42,376 nt of DNA from Didymodactylos carnosus (GCA_905250885.1 CAJNOQ010000729.1:1-42376), one strand, 5' to 3'. Shown: positions 10,449-21,942, counted from the stretch's first letter. Translations and numbers: made by a program. The notes: generated by a model from the sequence alone, not told the origin.

Positions 10449-12698
10449 TTCCCGAGCTCTCGACGATGTTTCTTTAATAAGAAATGTTGTAGCTACGAAA
10501 TGATGTTGAGGTAGTCACTTTCGACATATGGTGGCGCCAGTATCTGATGCATGTTTAGGGCTTCCAGCAAAAGTCTCATAGCTCTTGATCAGAACATCAT
10601 TCAGAGCTGGGAGATATCTCATTTTGATTAGAAATGTTTGCTCTATTCTCTGGCGTTATTGAAAGAATTTAGGCTTTGTTTTTTTATCGGAAAGTAAATA
10701 AAAGTGTTTTCGAAAAGTCGGCTTTTCAAGGTTTTCAGAAAACTTTTTCAAAAACCTCCATACCCCTTCGGTGAGGACCAAATAACATTGGATCCTGATA
10801 GTAGATACTGTGGGCTATCTGATGATGTATTTGGCTCAATATTGACTTTGTATAAAAAATTATATTTTTGACTGGGGGAGAGGGGCTTAGTCATATTAAA
10901 TAGTCATATTAAATCCAACAACTGACTTTTTTTAAGTAGTTTAAAAAGCAATAAAGCCTCTATATGAATAATTGTAATGTAGAAGGAAAAAATAGATGAA
11001 AGTGAATTGTATTCAAACGACGATTGATATCAAAATTTTTGTTTCATAGTAAAATATATTACAAAAACGAAAATAAGCGTTTATTCTTATGGATAGATAT
11101 AAGAATAAACGAATAAATAGCAACATAAGGGTATTTTTCTTTTCTTTTCTTTTCAATGGGTACATAAAACAAAGAAATAGAATGTGAAGATGTTAGTCCT
11201 TATTAAACTGAAAAATGAGCTATGAAACAAAATAAGAACAACAATATCGTTGCACAAAGTATTAGAAAACAATGTCATACAGTATGGTTTAATCTACATC
11301 ATTAATCAATAGATTACACTTGTATACAAAACGCTAAATGAAAAAGGTATATCGTTTTCAAAAAATCAGAAATAGTCTATTAAATTATGTATCGTGTAAT
11401 GATAATATTTCATAAACTAGTTATTCATATGTTAATCAATTTTTTATTTTGTCATAAATATGCTTCATAACATTTACAGTTATTGGCAATAAAATATCAT
11501 TTGTATGAGAAAATGTGTCTCACATACTCACGTTCGTCACGTGGCTGATGTATAGTTTCTTGCATTCGGCAGAGATATTTTAATATGATAAATACTGGTT
11601 ATGAATGAAAAAAATGCATACATGACTAAAAAAATACCAGTACAATTATTTTTTTACAAGTGTACCAGTGAAATTTACAATGTGATGATACAAGTGGTTT
11701 CGTTACCAGATACCAATTACTGTAAGAAAAAGAAAAGAAAAAGCTTGATAAGACAAACTGTAGTAGAATTTCGTTATATTTTAGAACTGACTATTTGATT
11801 CCTCTATTTAGAATATTTTATTTGATCATAGTAAGCTTTTTTTGTGTTGTTGTTTTACTAAAGAAACCTATGTTTTAGTAGTATTAGTAAATATTTTTAT
11901 ATGCATTGTCTTCGGAACGTGTACCGTTTCAAAATGTTATATTGATGTCAATCCACTAAATGATAAAAATAATAATCTATGGTGACATACAGCGTTTAAT
12001 GCCTTGTGTTTTTTCACGCATCAAACTTGTTAATTCAAAACCATACACTGTAAACAAACATGTTGTGTCAGAGGACATATTTAAATTATCGCAACAGAAA
12101 TGTACCGTGCATGTGGGTACTTCTGTATACGTTGTGCACAGTGATATATCAAATATGCCCTGTAACGTGTCGCACCAACAAATGTCGTATGGTAGAACAC
12201 ATTTAATAAGCACCTCTGCAGAAGACATATTGTTTGTACCTTACAATGTGTTCTCGATGAAATGAGCCCTGTCACACGACACATTGAATATGCTTCAGTG
12301 TCTTTTAATTCATCTTTTTGTCTTGCTATAGTATATCTATATAATAAACTAAAAAGTTTACTTAAAGAATTATAAATTATTTGACTCAAACACCTTTAAA
12401 GTATCATATAGTATGCCAAAATATTTGAGCACGATCTATCGCAAAAAAATGCACTATTTGCAAGGGCACATTTCTTTTTTATAGTGCAATCTCAAGCGCT
12501 AGTAAAGATATGAAAAAAAAGTATGACCTTAGGAGTATATTTCTTCTCTATCTACGGAAGATATGAATAAACGCACTACAAAACCGTGTCAGGGTGATTT
12601 TTCACGTCTGTTTTTTTGTTTTAAAATGTTCTTTACCATGTTACAAAATTCTTTTCACTTTATATGATTTTTATAACTCCTGTTGTGTGATTTTTGAC

Positions 12699-12700
12699 AG
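12699..12700 (+). promoter_or_regulatory. Splice acceptor-like AG before formin start
   Basis: TGATTTTTGACAG ends 39 nt before the ATG at 12740, with no ATG between. The pyrimidine tract is weaker than at the other genes. It could be a 5'-UTR intron end or a trans-splice site. Confidence 0.4.
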
Positions 12701-12739
12701 TAGTAGGCTTTATATAACTACGCTTATAGATTACTAGCA

Positions 12740-14585
12740 ATGCGTCTGTATAACGCACCCGAAATAAAAGTTCATTTGTCGTCATCGCCTACATTAACAA
12801 ATAGTTTAAGAAACTTACAGTCGTTGGAATTAACAAATACAACATATATGCCAACTCCATCAATGTCGTTTGCTTCTTCGTATACAAATCGTAATTCCTT
12901 GTATCTTAACCGTAATACTTCATTTAAAAAATTATTAAATCGTCATTCATTATCAAAAATACATGGTAAAGAACTATTCCAACGTAGTGTTCGTCGGATC
13001 ATTGAGCAAAATAATAAACGGAAAAAAATTGCGAATGAACAAGATGCAAATTATTTATTGTCTGATGTAAATGAAAGTATATTAATATTCAACGATTTTA
13101 CGTTTATGAAAAGTGTATTGCTAAAGAAAAAATTAATGAATGATCGGCCATGGGCTGTGATCTTTGAACGATGTGGCGGACTCGCGACATTGTTAGATTA
13201 CATTGACAAAGTTACATCAAAACCGTTATCACTATTAAACGCAATTTTAATTAATGAAACACTTCAATGTCTTCGAGCTTTGATGAACATCACGGAAGTA
13301 TTTGAACATATTGTTGCCACACCACAATACGTCGGGGCCATTGTTAAAAGTAATGTTAAAGATGCCGATAAAAAGGACATTTTAGGAAATTTAATTTTTA
13401 GTTTTGACAATTCCATCACCTGAAATTCGCATGAGAGTATTTGAACTTTTAACGGCATTATGCGTTTATTCGTCTGAAGGTTACAATCTTGTATTACAAG
13501 CATTATACGATTTTGAGGTAGGATAATTAATTATACATATTTTGTTTTTGCAAAACCTCCCTAGTTAGAAATATCGGGAAAAAGTCTTTCTGCCAATTCC
13601 AAAAATTGACAGTGTGTGACAGACATCTCTGCCAATTGGCAAAAACTTTTTATAATTGGCAGTGTCACATGATTTTCTTTCAATTGGCAGAAATGTCTGT
13701 GACATCCTACCAATTGGACTTCCTAACTTAACTTAGGGAAATTTTTTCTAACTAAACTTAGAGAATTTTTTTTATTCTCGTATCGTTTATAGGTTATCAC
13801 TTCTTCTGAATCCAGCATCCATTCAAATTAGACATTATGTTGTAGTGACCTACATCGTATTATGCCTTTTGTGAGCGTTTTCTTTTCTCTATGTATAGTC
13901 GAAGAAGAAGAAACTAACTAATCAGTATAACAATGAAGTTCACATACAGAGAGGAGGAGAAAGCATACATTAATTTCTTCTATTAACAATGAAGACTTGT
14001 CTACTGTAAATATAGGTCATTTTAATCCTTTTTCATATCTTCGTTGCTCCATCAGCCAGCCAACTATTTTTTTTAACAAAAGAAAATTAATAATCTAACA
14101 ATATGTACATACATAGTTTTGAGTGGTAGAGAAAGAGAGTTTAATATTGGTTTAGTTTAAAGAGAGTCTTTGTTGTTGTTTCTGCTGTTGATGTTTTTTC
14201 TTCTTCTTTGGTGGCGTTGTTGTTGAACATATTGTAGCTGCTGTTGATGAATTCACATCTTTTATATATAGGAGTAATCCTAAGTTAAGTCATCCCTAAG
14301 TTCCCGTGGGAACTTTTTGCCAATTGGCAGAATGTCACATGATTTTCTGCTAATTGGCAAAAAATTATTATAATTGGCAGAGTGTCAGACGCGTTTCTGC
14401 CAATTGACAGAACGTCATTGACAGAAAAAGGAACTAGCAGAGTGGCATAGATCCGAAATATCTGTGATGAATGAGTCGTATCGTCAACGAATTTGTATAT
14501 GAAAAATAAACCATTAGTATCGAACTCGTACTGTTGCCTGTCAACCAGAGCTCTGTATAGACCGAACTGGACCTCCTTAAGGCCG

Positions 14586-14630
<45 letters not shown>

Positions 14631-17600
14631 CGGGGGGTGGGTGTGGTGGTGGTGNNNNNNNNNNGGGCAAACAAATTTTTTTATAAAAAAAAACACTTTT
14701 TATACCAACCGGTCTGTTGGCCGGGAAACCCAGCCGCGTTTACCCCCCACCGGCCCCCCCTAACGCCCCTCCCCCCCCCCCCCCGCCCAAAAAGTCGATT
14801 TTCATCAAAAAAATGATTTTTTAGATAGATATACGGGCATGTCGCCTGCGATGTCTACTTTACAAATATATGAAAATATTATTCATTCTCGAAGATTTTT
14901 AAGGAGCTTTATAGAAAATTCTGCAACTCTCTGACACTGGGTTCCAAAATTGATGAACAAGGTGTATTTTCGATTTTTTTTCATAGGCATATAGTCCAAA
15001 GTGTCCTCTCCAAAATGGGAATTAAGCGAACTCTTAATTTTTCAAAAAGTTTCAAAAACCTGGTGAAAACGTATATTAGGTGGAATAACCCATTTTTGTC
15101 TATTTTTGAGTAAAATAAAAATATTCATAACTCAGTCAAAATCCATCCAAGTTATGTCAGACTCTCAAGATGTACTCTATTTTACTTGCTCAATGCTATT
15201 GAGTTCAATAAAAGCTATAAAAACCAACAGAAAATACTGTGGGTTTTGAAAACTTTTTAGAAACCTTCCGAACCGTAAGGATATTTTTTACTATTCTTCA
15301 AGTAAAAGATCACATTAAGCAAGGATTTGCACGAGCAGAGGGTCCATTTTGGCCTTGGTCTCTCGAAAATTCCTGTGCGCTGAGGTTTGACGGCGTAAAA
15401 AATTTCATAACTTTACTTTTATGTGCCCAACATTTGTGGAAAGTTCCATGGAAATCTCATGCACTGTACGAAAATCGACTCATTTAAGATCGCCCCGATC
15501 TTAAATGAGTCCATACGGAGCTCTGTTGTTTACTGTTATCAAGTGAGGAAACTTACACTTTTTTTCAAAGTTGAAGAATTGAGCTATCCACATCGACGTG
15601 TAGTTTAAACTGTCTAGTTTCAAAATTTGTACCACTATCTACCGTGGAACTTCTACGGTAGAAGTGATTATTTTCGTATGACTGATTTTTTAGAGACCTT
15701 AAATAACGGTTTGTTGAAACTTTTAGCTGGATTTCTCTTTTATGTCTAACATAGCGTAGGAGTATTATGACTTCGTAGTAAAAAGTTATAGGAATCTTTC
15801 ATTTTCTTGTTTGAAAGATAGGAGTTATGCAGGTATGAAATCGCAGATTTTCATAAGTATGATTTTATTACAAAAGAAAATAATGAACATGCGATGAACA
15901 CGTGTTTGTTCCTCGTTTAATGTCAAAATCTGCATCTAGCTCTTTTCTTCCGCCAACCTCAAAAGACTGGAATGAACTACCTTCTGTTTTAGCCTCCCAA
16001 ACTTCTTTAGCCACATTCAAAAATATGCTGCGAGGTTACTCAGGCTTTTAATAATGTTATTTTGTTTACTTATTTATATTTTTAAATTTTTAGTTTTAGG
16101 TTATCACAGGGTATCCACGGATGTCACAAGATTTTGTTTCTTTTTTTGTGATGTCCTGCTCTTTAGTAAAAATAAATCTTATCTTATCTTATCTAACAAT
16201 TGTAAATCAAAACTGTTTTTTGTGATTTTAACCTCAAATTAAACACCTAAACTGAAATTCTGGAAAAATGATACGATCTCTGTTGTAGACACACTTAACT
16301 ATTTTAATTTCAACTTTTTTTCTAGGCTGAGAAAAAGTTTTCAAATGTATTTGCCGTTATTATTGAACAATTGAAACATACTGAGTTACCCAAACACAAA
16401 TGGAGTGCTTTAGCATTATTAAATAATATATTATCGTCTACAGATCATATTGAAAAGCGTCTAAACTACCGAAATATATTGTTAGGTGTGAGTTAAGGAT
16501 ACGGTATTAATCTTCATAATGATAACTCTAGTCGACAATCTGCGATAAAATCCCGTGCAGCGTCCAAGAAATGCGAATTCCTCATAGTACTTTCAGAAAA
16601 GTCTCTAGGACTTTCTGTTTTTCTGAAAGAGTCTTTAACCCTTTGACCGTCGACATAAGAGAGAGAAAAAAGTACTTTAGAAAATCATTATAGCTGTTTA
16701 TCTTTGATCCAGTTTCACAGATTTGCACGAGACAATGTCAAATCTTCTATAAGGTATGGAAATCTTTGAAGCAGTCGATGATGCACAGTCCAACATCACA
16801 TTCGGTACACTGGTAGCGCGTATCACTCCGTTGTTTTGCACGCCGTTCAGTATTGCTGCAAACATAACATCTTCTTTGAGGAGTCTGGTTATTGTCATTT
16901 GGGGGAACTAGAGACGGAAAATGTTTGGCTGTCAATCGTAGTGGATGAGCACTCAATGGCCTGCCAACATGTGTTTTCTTCTCATACATTATAAAGGAAA
17001 GTAAAAAAAGAACAAAAGATAACCATATGTACAACAAACTGACTGTTCGCTACACATACCCATTTTAAGTCACGATTCTAGAACATACTATCATGAAATG
17101 ATGGCATCACAGGCTACGGCTGCCTGATGCTTATGCAAGTTGGTCTTAAAAACATTCACTACGATTGATTACGTTAGGTTTAGATACTGATAAAGCCCAT
17201 GACGTTTATAAACGGCGGCGGCGGTCAAAGGGTTAAGCAATTCTCATTTGTTCAGGAATCAGTAGAATTTTGTACAGTTCATTCACACTATTTTGTTCTG
17301 TTGCCATCAGGACCTATTTTAACAGCAAGCTGGTTGATACTTTTTCCAAACCGAGAAAACTGATACTGTTTGGGAATAAAAAACTTGATCAGCTAAAATC
17401 CCAGTTAGTGACAATGGACTCGACATAGGTGTCCTAAGCAGTGACTTGACGTTAAAATAAGCCCTGATTACCATAAATACTGTATAAAAAAAGCCAATTT
17501 TTCGAATTCATTTTCCAGTGAGTAATAGCTAAAAAGTCTGATTAACTGCTAATTTTTCTTCATACCCTACCTAAAAGGTGACATATGTTAACATTCCAGT

Positions 17601-20600
17601 AATGATATGAAAAAATAAGAAAAATATACGTCTCAGATGAGATTCCAGCACTCAATTCTCTGTTTTTGCAAGAAGTAATAGAATTTCTCACGGGTTTATT
17701 GGGATTAGTAATAACAGCATATATCTGACTGGTTGTTTCTTTTGTTTTCAGCAAATGGTTTACATGATATTTTGGAACAATCCCGGAGTTGCCTGGATAA
17801 TGATCTTGATCTCCAAATTGATATATTTTTAGACGAACAGAAACATGATGAGCAAGAATTCTTAGGTCAATTCGATCAAAATGATGCCTTGTCTGTCTGC
17901 CAAGCTATTCAATTACAGGTAGAAAAGAGAATCTGTGATACATACATACCAACGTTCACTCTTCTTCTTATAGTTGTATTCGAAAACGGATGAGACTGCA
18001 ACGTTTTTAACAACATTACAATTATTATATGGAGCATTAGCGTCGTCGACGAGCGAAAAAAAGTACCTGATATACTTAAGAATTCATTTTCTATCTTTCA
18101 AGACCAATATTTCATTGTAGACACGTAGTTCTAAAAGATTTACTTTCCTATATCATACGTTATCCAACGCAACAACCACGGCAATCTTTAATATCTGACC
18201 AAATAAAAACAGTCGACAACAGTTCTCAAACCGATACCATACCGGATGTTTCACTATCATATCCACAAACGAATACATCACATTTAGAAGATGAAAAAGT
18301 TGTTGCAGTTATTTTACCACAAGTATCTCCACTAGATGATGCCGTAAAGCCACCACCACGTGCTCCACGATTACGGTCTCCTCCTCCTCCTCCAGCACCG
18401 CCTATGCCAGAATTTTTACAAACATTACCTCAAGCTCCATATTTACCTCCTAATTTTAATCACACAACAAACGTTCCTCCTCCTCCTCCAGCACCGCCTA
18501 TGCCAGAATCTTTACAAACGTTACCTCAAGCTCCATATTTACCTCCTAATTTTAATCGCACAACAAACGTTCCTCCTCCTCCTCCAGCACCACCTATACC
18601 AGAATCTTTACAAACGTTACCTCAAACTCCATATTTACCTCCTAATTTTAATCACACAACAAACGTTCCACCTCCGCCGCCTCCACCGGCAGCGTTTGGT
18701 GTTAGTAAAACAAGTAAACCCTTGCGTCCTACCTCAAAATTGCTCGATAGTGTACCGAAGCCCGTGCGTAAAACCCGCCGGTTACAGTGGAAAAAGTTAC
18801 CGCAAAGTATTATAAGTAAGAATGTTATCTGAGAATAACTAAGTGGTTTGAACGTTCCAATATGATGAGGAGTAGAAAGAAACGAGAACTATAGAGTATT
18901 GGAAATGAATATAATGACAGTTGACTAATGGTAACTAAGGAAAAAAACAATACAAACTGGTCAAATTGTGGGAAGCATTTTGAAGAACCATTAAGAAATC
19001 CACTAGAGCTTAATTTTTTTAGTAAAAATTAAACGAGCCTATCCAACTATGCTGAAAATTAGGTTTTGATTTTCGAATCCAAATTGGACTTCTAGACGGG
19101 AAAGGTATTCTTTAAGATTATTGAGTATAAAATCAATTTCTATCATTAAAAATAGATACAAGCAAATTTTGGAAAGATATTAACAACGAAGATGTCAACA
19201 TTGATTACAACGTAATTGAAAAACATTTTGGCATAGATGAAAGTGAAGCAAAAAATAATCATAACGAAAAGTTAAAGAAAGTTACTGATCGACAACAAGT
19301 AATGATACCTATTACACTAATACTGTTTAGTTTTATTTCTGAATTTTAGACTCAAATATTAAATTATAATCGTTCAATTAATATTAATGTGTTTTTGAAA
19401 CGATTCAACATTGATTTGAATAATCTCGTTAAATTTATATATCATTATGATCCAACTTCAAAAATATTTGATGTTGAATGTTTAAGAATGTTATCGAAAA
19501 TATTGCCAACGCAAGATGAAGTAAGATTTCAATATGTTAAGGTTTTTGTGAATTTCTATTTCGCCAAAAGTTGGGGAGGCTTAGACGACAAAACTCTTTT
19601 CCGTTGGCATCGAACGGGGAAAAATTATTTATGATATCTGCTGAAAATCGAACATGTTCAAAAGCAGAAATCTTAAGATTCTGTGGTTCAGGCAGGTTTA
19701 CATTTTGTTTAAACTAATCGCATGCCATAACTCAACGAACGTTCATAAGTTAGTGATGTGCAGAATATTCTTCTTGTTTTTTGCTCTTTTGTTTTTCAAA
19801 GGTGAGTCAGGTGCATGACCACAGCAGTGATCATTGGGGCTTACCAGAACGTTATATCGATTTAGTTGGTTCAATTCCAAATTATGAGTTTCGTATTCAA
19901 ACTCAATTATTAATGGAAGATTTTTCAGAATTACATAATGATTATCAACAAAAAATCAAACAAATATTAAACAATATGAATTATTTCAGTTTAAATTTGT
20001 CTATAAAACATTTTTTAACGTCATTGTTGGCGATTGGAGATTATTTGAATTATGTATATAAAGCAGTAGCACTAGTTGAGATGTATCTATTATACTTAAA
20101 ATTTCTTGTAGGGCTCATATTGTGGTGATGCATTTGGCTTTCGCATTGAATTTCTGAAACAATTACGTGATATTAAAACTCAACGTAGTACAAATACTAA
20201 TTTATTAGATGTTCTCTTAGATACTCTAAGTAAAGAAGTAAAAAATGACAACATTAACTTGCCATTTATCGATGATATGAAAGTTATGTTTGCAAATGTT
20301 CTAAGGTAGAAAGATCTTAGAAAACCTTGATTTCCACTTCTTACACATTTATTTTCTTTTATTGCCGTATATTCAGTTTGCAAAATTTGAAAAATGACTA
20401 TATGGCAATGAAAAAGAAAATTGAAAATGGTATGAACGAACTTTGTACGATCAATGATGATCAATTGAATAAACAATACAACCAATTTTATCAAGTAAAA
20501 TGAGATTGAAATTATGAAATTACGATGGATGAGTATTTCCATTGTTTCTTCTAGAATGCATTGGGCAAATTAACGGAACTTGATAAATTGATGAGTGAAT

Positions 20601-21075
20601 GTGAACAAAATGAAAAAGAATTGATGACACAATTTGGTGAAAATGATCCTACAGAATTTAATTATGACATATGTATGGAAATATTTCGAATATTGATTGA
20701 GAATATTGATTTAGAACAGAAGGTATGAAAGATATTTTATGTCTTATCATTAAAATAAATATCTGCTTATTTTAGGAGAGACAAAAACGTCAATCAACCC
20801 TTGTTAAACGAGATAATCACCGTATGTACTTCATCTTTATACCGCTCAACCCTCTGTTCACTAGTTTGTGGATTTTTTTTTCTTTTTTTGCAGAAAACGG
20901 TTTACATAATTTTATTCGAAAATTATCAGTTGATCAATCGCCTGAAACAACAAACTTGATGGATGTATTAATGAAAGATCTGAGAAAAAATAAATTTGCA
21001 ACGGCACCACTAGCAAGAAGACGTACAAATAGAGGAGATCTGACTAATTTGATTAGTAGAGATGTGACAGGTTAG
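12740..21075 (+). CDS. INF2: INF2-like formin, 14 exons, 1036 aa
   Basis: Exons: 12740-13349, 13402-13517, 16326-16485, 17752-17918, 17974-18062, 18121-18815, 19156-19298, 19350-19520, 19802-20053, 20112-20305, 20377-20494, 20555-20722, 20776-20821, 20894-21075. All phases close. Formins nucleate and elongate actin filaments; INF2 also severs them and acts at the ER and mitochondria. Residues ~100-330 form a GBD/FH3 (DID) region with VIFERCGGLATLLDYIDKV and RMRVFELLTALCVYSSEGY, close to INF2. Residues 468-563 are a proline-rich FH1 made of three 32-residue repeats. The FH2 runs from ~600 (LQWKKLPQ) through SININVFLKRFN and GDYLNYGSYCGDAFGF to ~960. The C-terminus NLMDVLMKDLRKNKF resembles the INF2 DAD/WH2. 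The acceptor of exon 9 could instead lie 9 nt further on. Introns 2 and 3 (2.8 and 1.3 kb) contain transposon debris and a sequence gap. Confidence 0.87.
13584..14424. repeat. CCAATTGG repeat clusters in formin intron 2
   Basis: Two clusters (about 13584-13722 and 14314-14424) each carry several copies of a palindromic unit centred on TGCCAATTGGCA, spaced 30-45 nt apart. A motif TGTCACATGATTTTCT occurs in both clusters next to the palindrome. The sequences TCCTAACTTAACTTAGGGA (first cluster side) and TCCTAAGTTAAG (second) suggest the clusters flank one fold-back insertion of ~0.85 kb. The middle is non-coding. Confidence 0.55.
14587..14664. other. Poly-G tract and assembly gap (10 N)
   Basis: A run of 44 G (14587-14630), a further G-rich stretch and then 10 N (14655-14664) mark a break in the assembly. 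Past the gap lies another low-complexity patch with long C runs (about 14748-14785). The sequence from 14581 to 14790 is unreliable. It lies inside formin intron 2, so no coding sequence is affected. Confidence 0.85.
15477..15511. repeat. Hairpin, 15-bp perfect stem
   Basis: GACTCATTTAAGATC (15477-15491) pairs perfectly with GATCTTAAATGAGTC (15497-15511) around a 5-nt loop. It lies within formin intron 2, between the assembly gap and the LINE fragment. No function is evident. Confidence 0.6.
15887..16195 (+). mobile_element. 3' end of a non-LTR retrotransposon (LINE)
   Basis: The frame ending at 16051 encodes FVPRLMSKSASSSFLPPTS then KDWNELPSVLASQTSLATFKN. This is the typical C-terminus of CR1/L2/Jockey-like reverse transcriptases (pattern SFxPxxxxxWNxLPxxxxxxxSLxxFK). 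A short 3' UTR follows, ending in a tail of repeated ATCTT units (16171-16195). Upstream coding sequence is absent, so this is a 5'-truncated dead copy. It sits in formin intron 2 in the same orientation as the gene. Confidence 0.7.
16639..17232 (-). mobile_element. Internally deleted piggyBac transposon, 594 bp
   Basis: The ends CCCTTTGACCG (left) and CGGTCAAAGGG (right) form inverted repeats. Both sides are flanked by TTAA (16635-16638 and 17233-17236), the obligatory piggyBac target site. Inside, the minus strand (17037 to 16747) encodes a piggyBac-transposase C-terminus: LSAHPLRLTAKHFPSLVPP, then the cysteine-rich domain with RRCYVCSN, YQCTECDVGLCIIDCFKDFH. The DDD catalytic core is missing, so the copy is non-autonomous. 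It lies in formin intron 3, antisense to the gene. Confidence 0.88.
16747..17037 (-). pseudogene. piggyBac transposase C-terminal fragment
   Basis: About 96 codons are open on the minus strand. The last ~70 correspond to the end of a piggyBac transposase, with the C-terminal cross-brace zinc-binding Cys/His domain (CxxC, CxxC, C...C, H at the end) intact. The upstream RNase H-like catalytic part with its three aspartates is absent. The first ~20 hydrophobic residues are probably frame-shifted or non-homologous. It is a dead remnant in formin intron 3. Confidence 0.75.
18380..18667 (+). repeat. Three tandem 96-bp repeats in formin FH1
   Basis: Three nearly identical 96-bp units (18380, 18476, 18572) each encode 32 residues: PPPPPAPPMPESLQTLPQ then a PYLPPNFNHTTNV tail. 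They differ at only a few bases per copy, so they arose by recent tandem duplication. Each unit adds one PPPPP block, the profilin-binding element of FH1. A final PPPPPPP block follows. Confidence 0.9.
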
Positions 21076-21079
21076 ATAA

Positions 21080-21085
21080 AATAAA
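21080..21085 (+). terminator. Possible poly(A) signal of formin
   Basis: AATAAA begins 5 nt after the formin stop codon. It would give a very short 3' UTR, so it is only tentative. Confidence 0.3.
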
Positions 21086-21300
21086 ATTAACAATTTACTA
21101 TTCCAAAATATCAGTGCTTTTTAGTTCTTTTATGCTAGATTACTTTTTATATTTTTTTATATTTTCTATTTTCATTTCAATAAGCTTATTTATCTTATTC
21201 AAATTTTTTGATCAATTTATGTAAAATCTCTCTGACAGGAGAAATCAAAATATCAGGTCATCTTGAGTCAAGAATTTAAGCGAAAAAAATTTTAGAATAT

Positions 21301-21465
21301 GATATACGTTATCCAACGCAACAATCTTTAATACCTGACCAAATAAAAACAGTCGACAACAGCTCTCAAACCGATATAATAATGTTCGATTATCATACCC
21401 ACAAACGAATACTTCACATTTAGAAGATGAAAAAGTTCTTACAGTTATTTTACCACAAGTATCTC
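21301..21465 (+). pseudogene. Partial duplicate of formin exon 6
   Basis: The segment matches 18152-18328 inside formin exon 6 over ~165 bp with high identity. Shared blocks include ACGTTATCCAACGCAACAA, AAATAAAAACAGTCGACAAC and ACATTTAGAAGATGAAAAAG. The copy has lost 9 nt near its start and has other small deletions and substitutions that break the frame. It lies 226 nt after the formin stop, in the same orientation. It is a dead tandem-type duplication fragment. Confidence 0.85.
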
Positions 21466-21893
21466 GATATCTCTTGTGGGACTTTTTTTAATATCTCATA
21501 TTCAGGAAAATGAATGTATGTGAATAATTCTATACAAATTACGCAGGAATCACAAGCAGTTGACGATACTAGTGGAAAAAAATGAAGTGAACAGAACTAG
21601 TGCTCCGCTCAACTTTAGTATTTATTTCAATACAATACAAGGCGGTCTTATGAATAAAACCTACAAATTTAGAGAAAGATTTAATACGAGTATTCATAAG
21701 TTATGCTTTAAAGTGCTTCATTCCCACCTACTATCGCATCCCCGTTCCTGTACATGCGTTGATGAGAGTTATACCCGATTCCTAGAGGATTAAATAAGAA
21801 ACGCTAGAAAATATTCATTATCAGTAGGTTTTCCAGAAAAACGGTGGTAAAGCAATTTCCTAGAAAAGCGAAACGATCATCCTATGCAAAAAT

Positions 21894-21942
21894 CAGTACA
21901 CAAATGCACGGTGTGTAATACACACCGTGCATTTGTGTACTG
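21894..21942. repeat. Perfect 23-bp hairpin
   Basis: The arms 21894-21916 and 21920-21942 are exact reverse complements (start CAGTACACAAATGCACGG) with a 3-nt AAT loop. Imperfect pairing (TGCAAA) continues outside. It could be a fold-back insertion, a protein-binding palindrome or a small-RNA hairpin. The sequence does not distinguish these. Confidence 0.75.

Larger units (their letters stand above)
6706..12698. other. 6-kb gene-poor, repeat-rich stretch
   Basis: No intact gene was found. The stretch holds two short coding-like relics (7672-7812 and 9517-9663 minus), a complete hAT-type MITE (8787-8983) and long inverted repeats (8473-8642, 10239-10448). Open frames at 11960-12389 occur on both strands with no domain and are treated as noise. 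From 10860 to 12690 the sequence is plain AT-rich DNA in which I see nothing else. Confidence 0.55.

Noticed and set aside
11960..12389. Overlapping frames of ~100 codons on both strands
   Set aside because: No homology or splice signals; both strands open by chance in this composition.
13350..13401. Frameshift in formin exon 1
   Set aside because: The apparent break is a 52-nt GT-AG intron; removing it restores the INF2-like reading frame.
14285..14816. Proline- and glycine-rich frames around the poly-G tract
   Set aside because: Translations of homopolymer runs and Ns; not genes.
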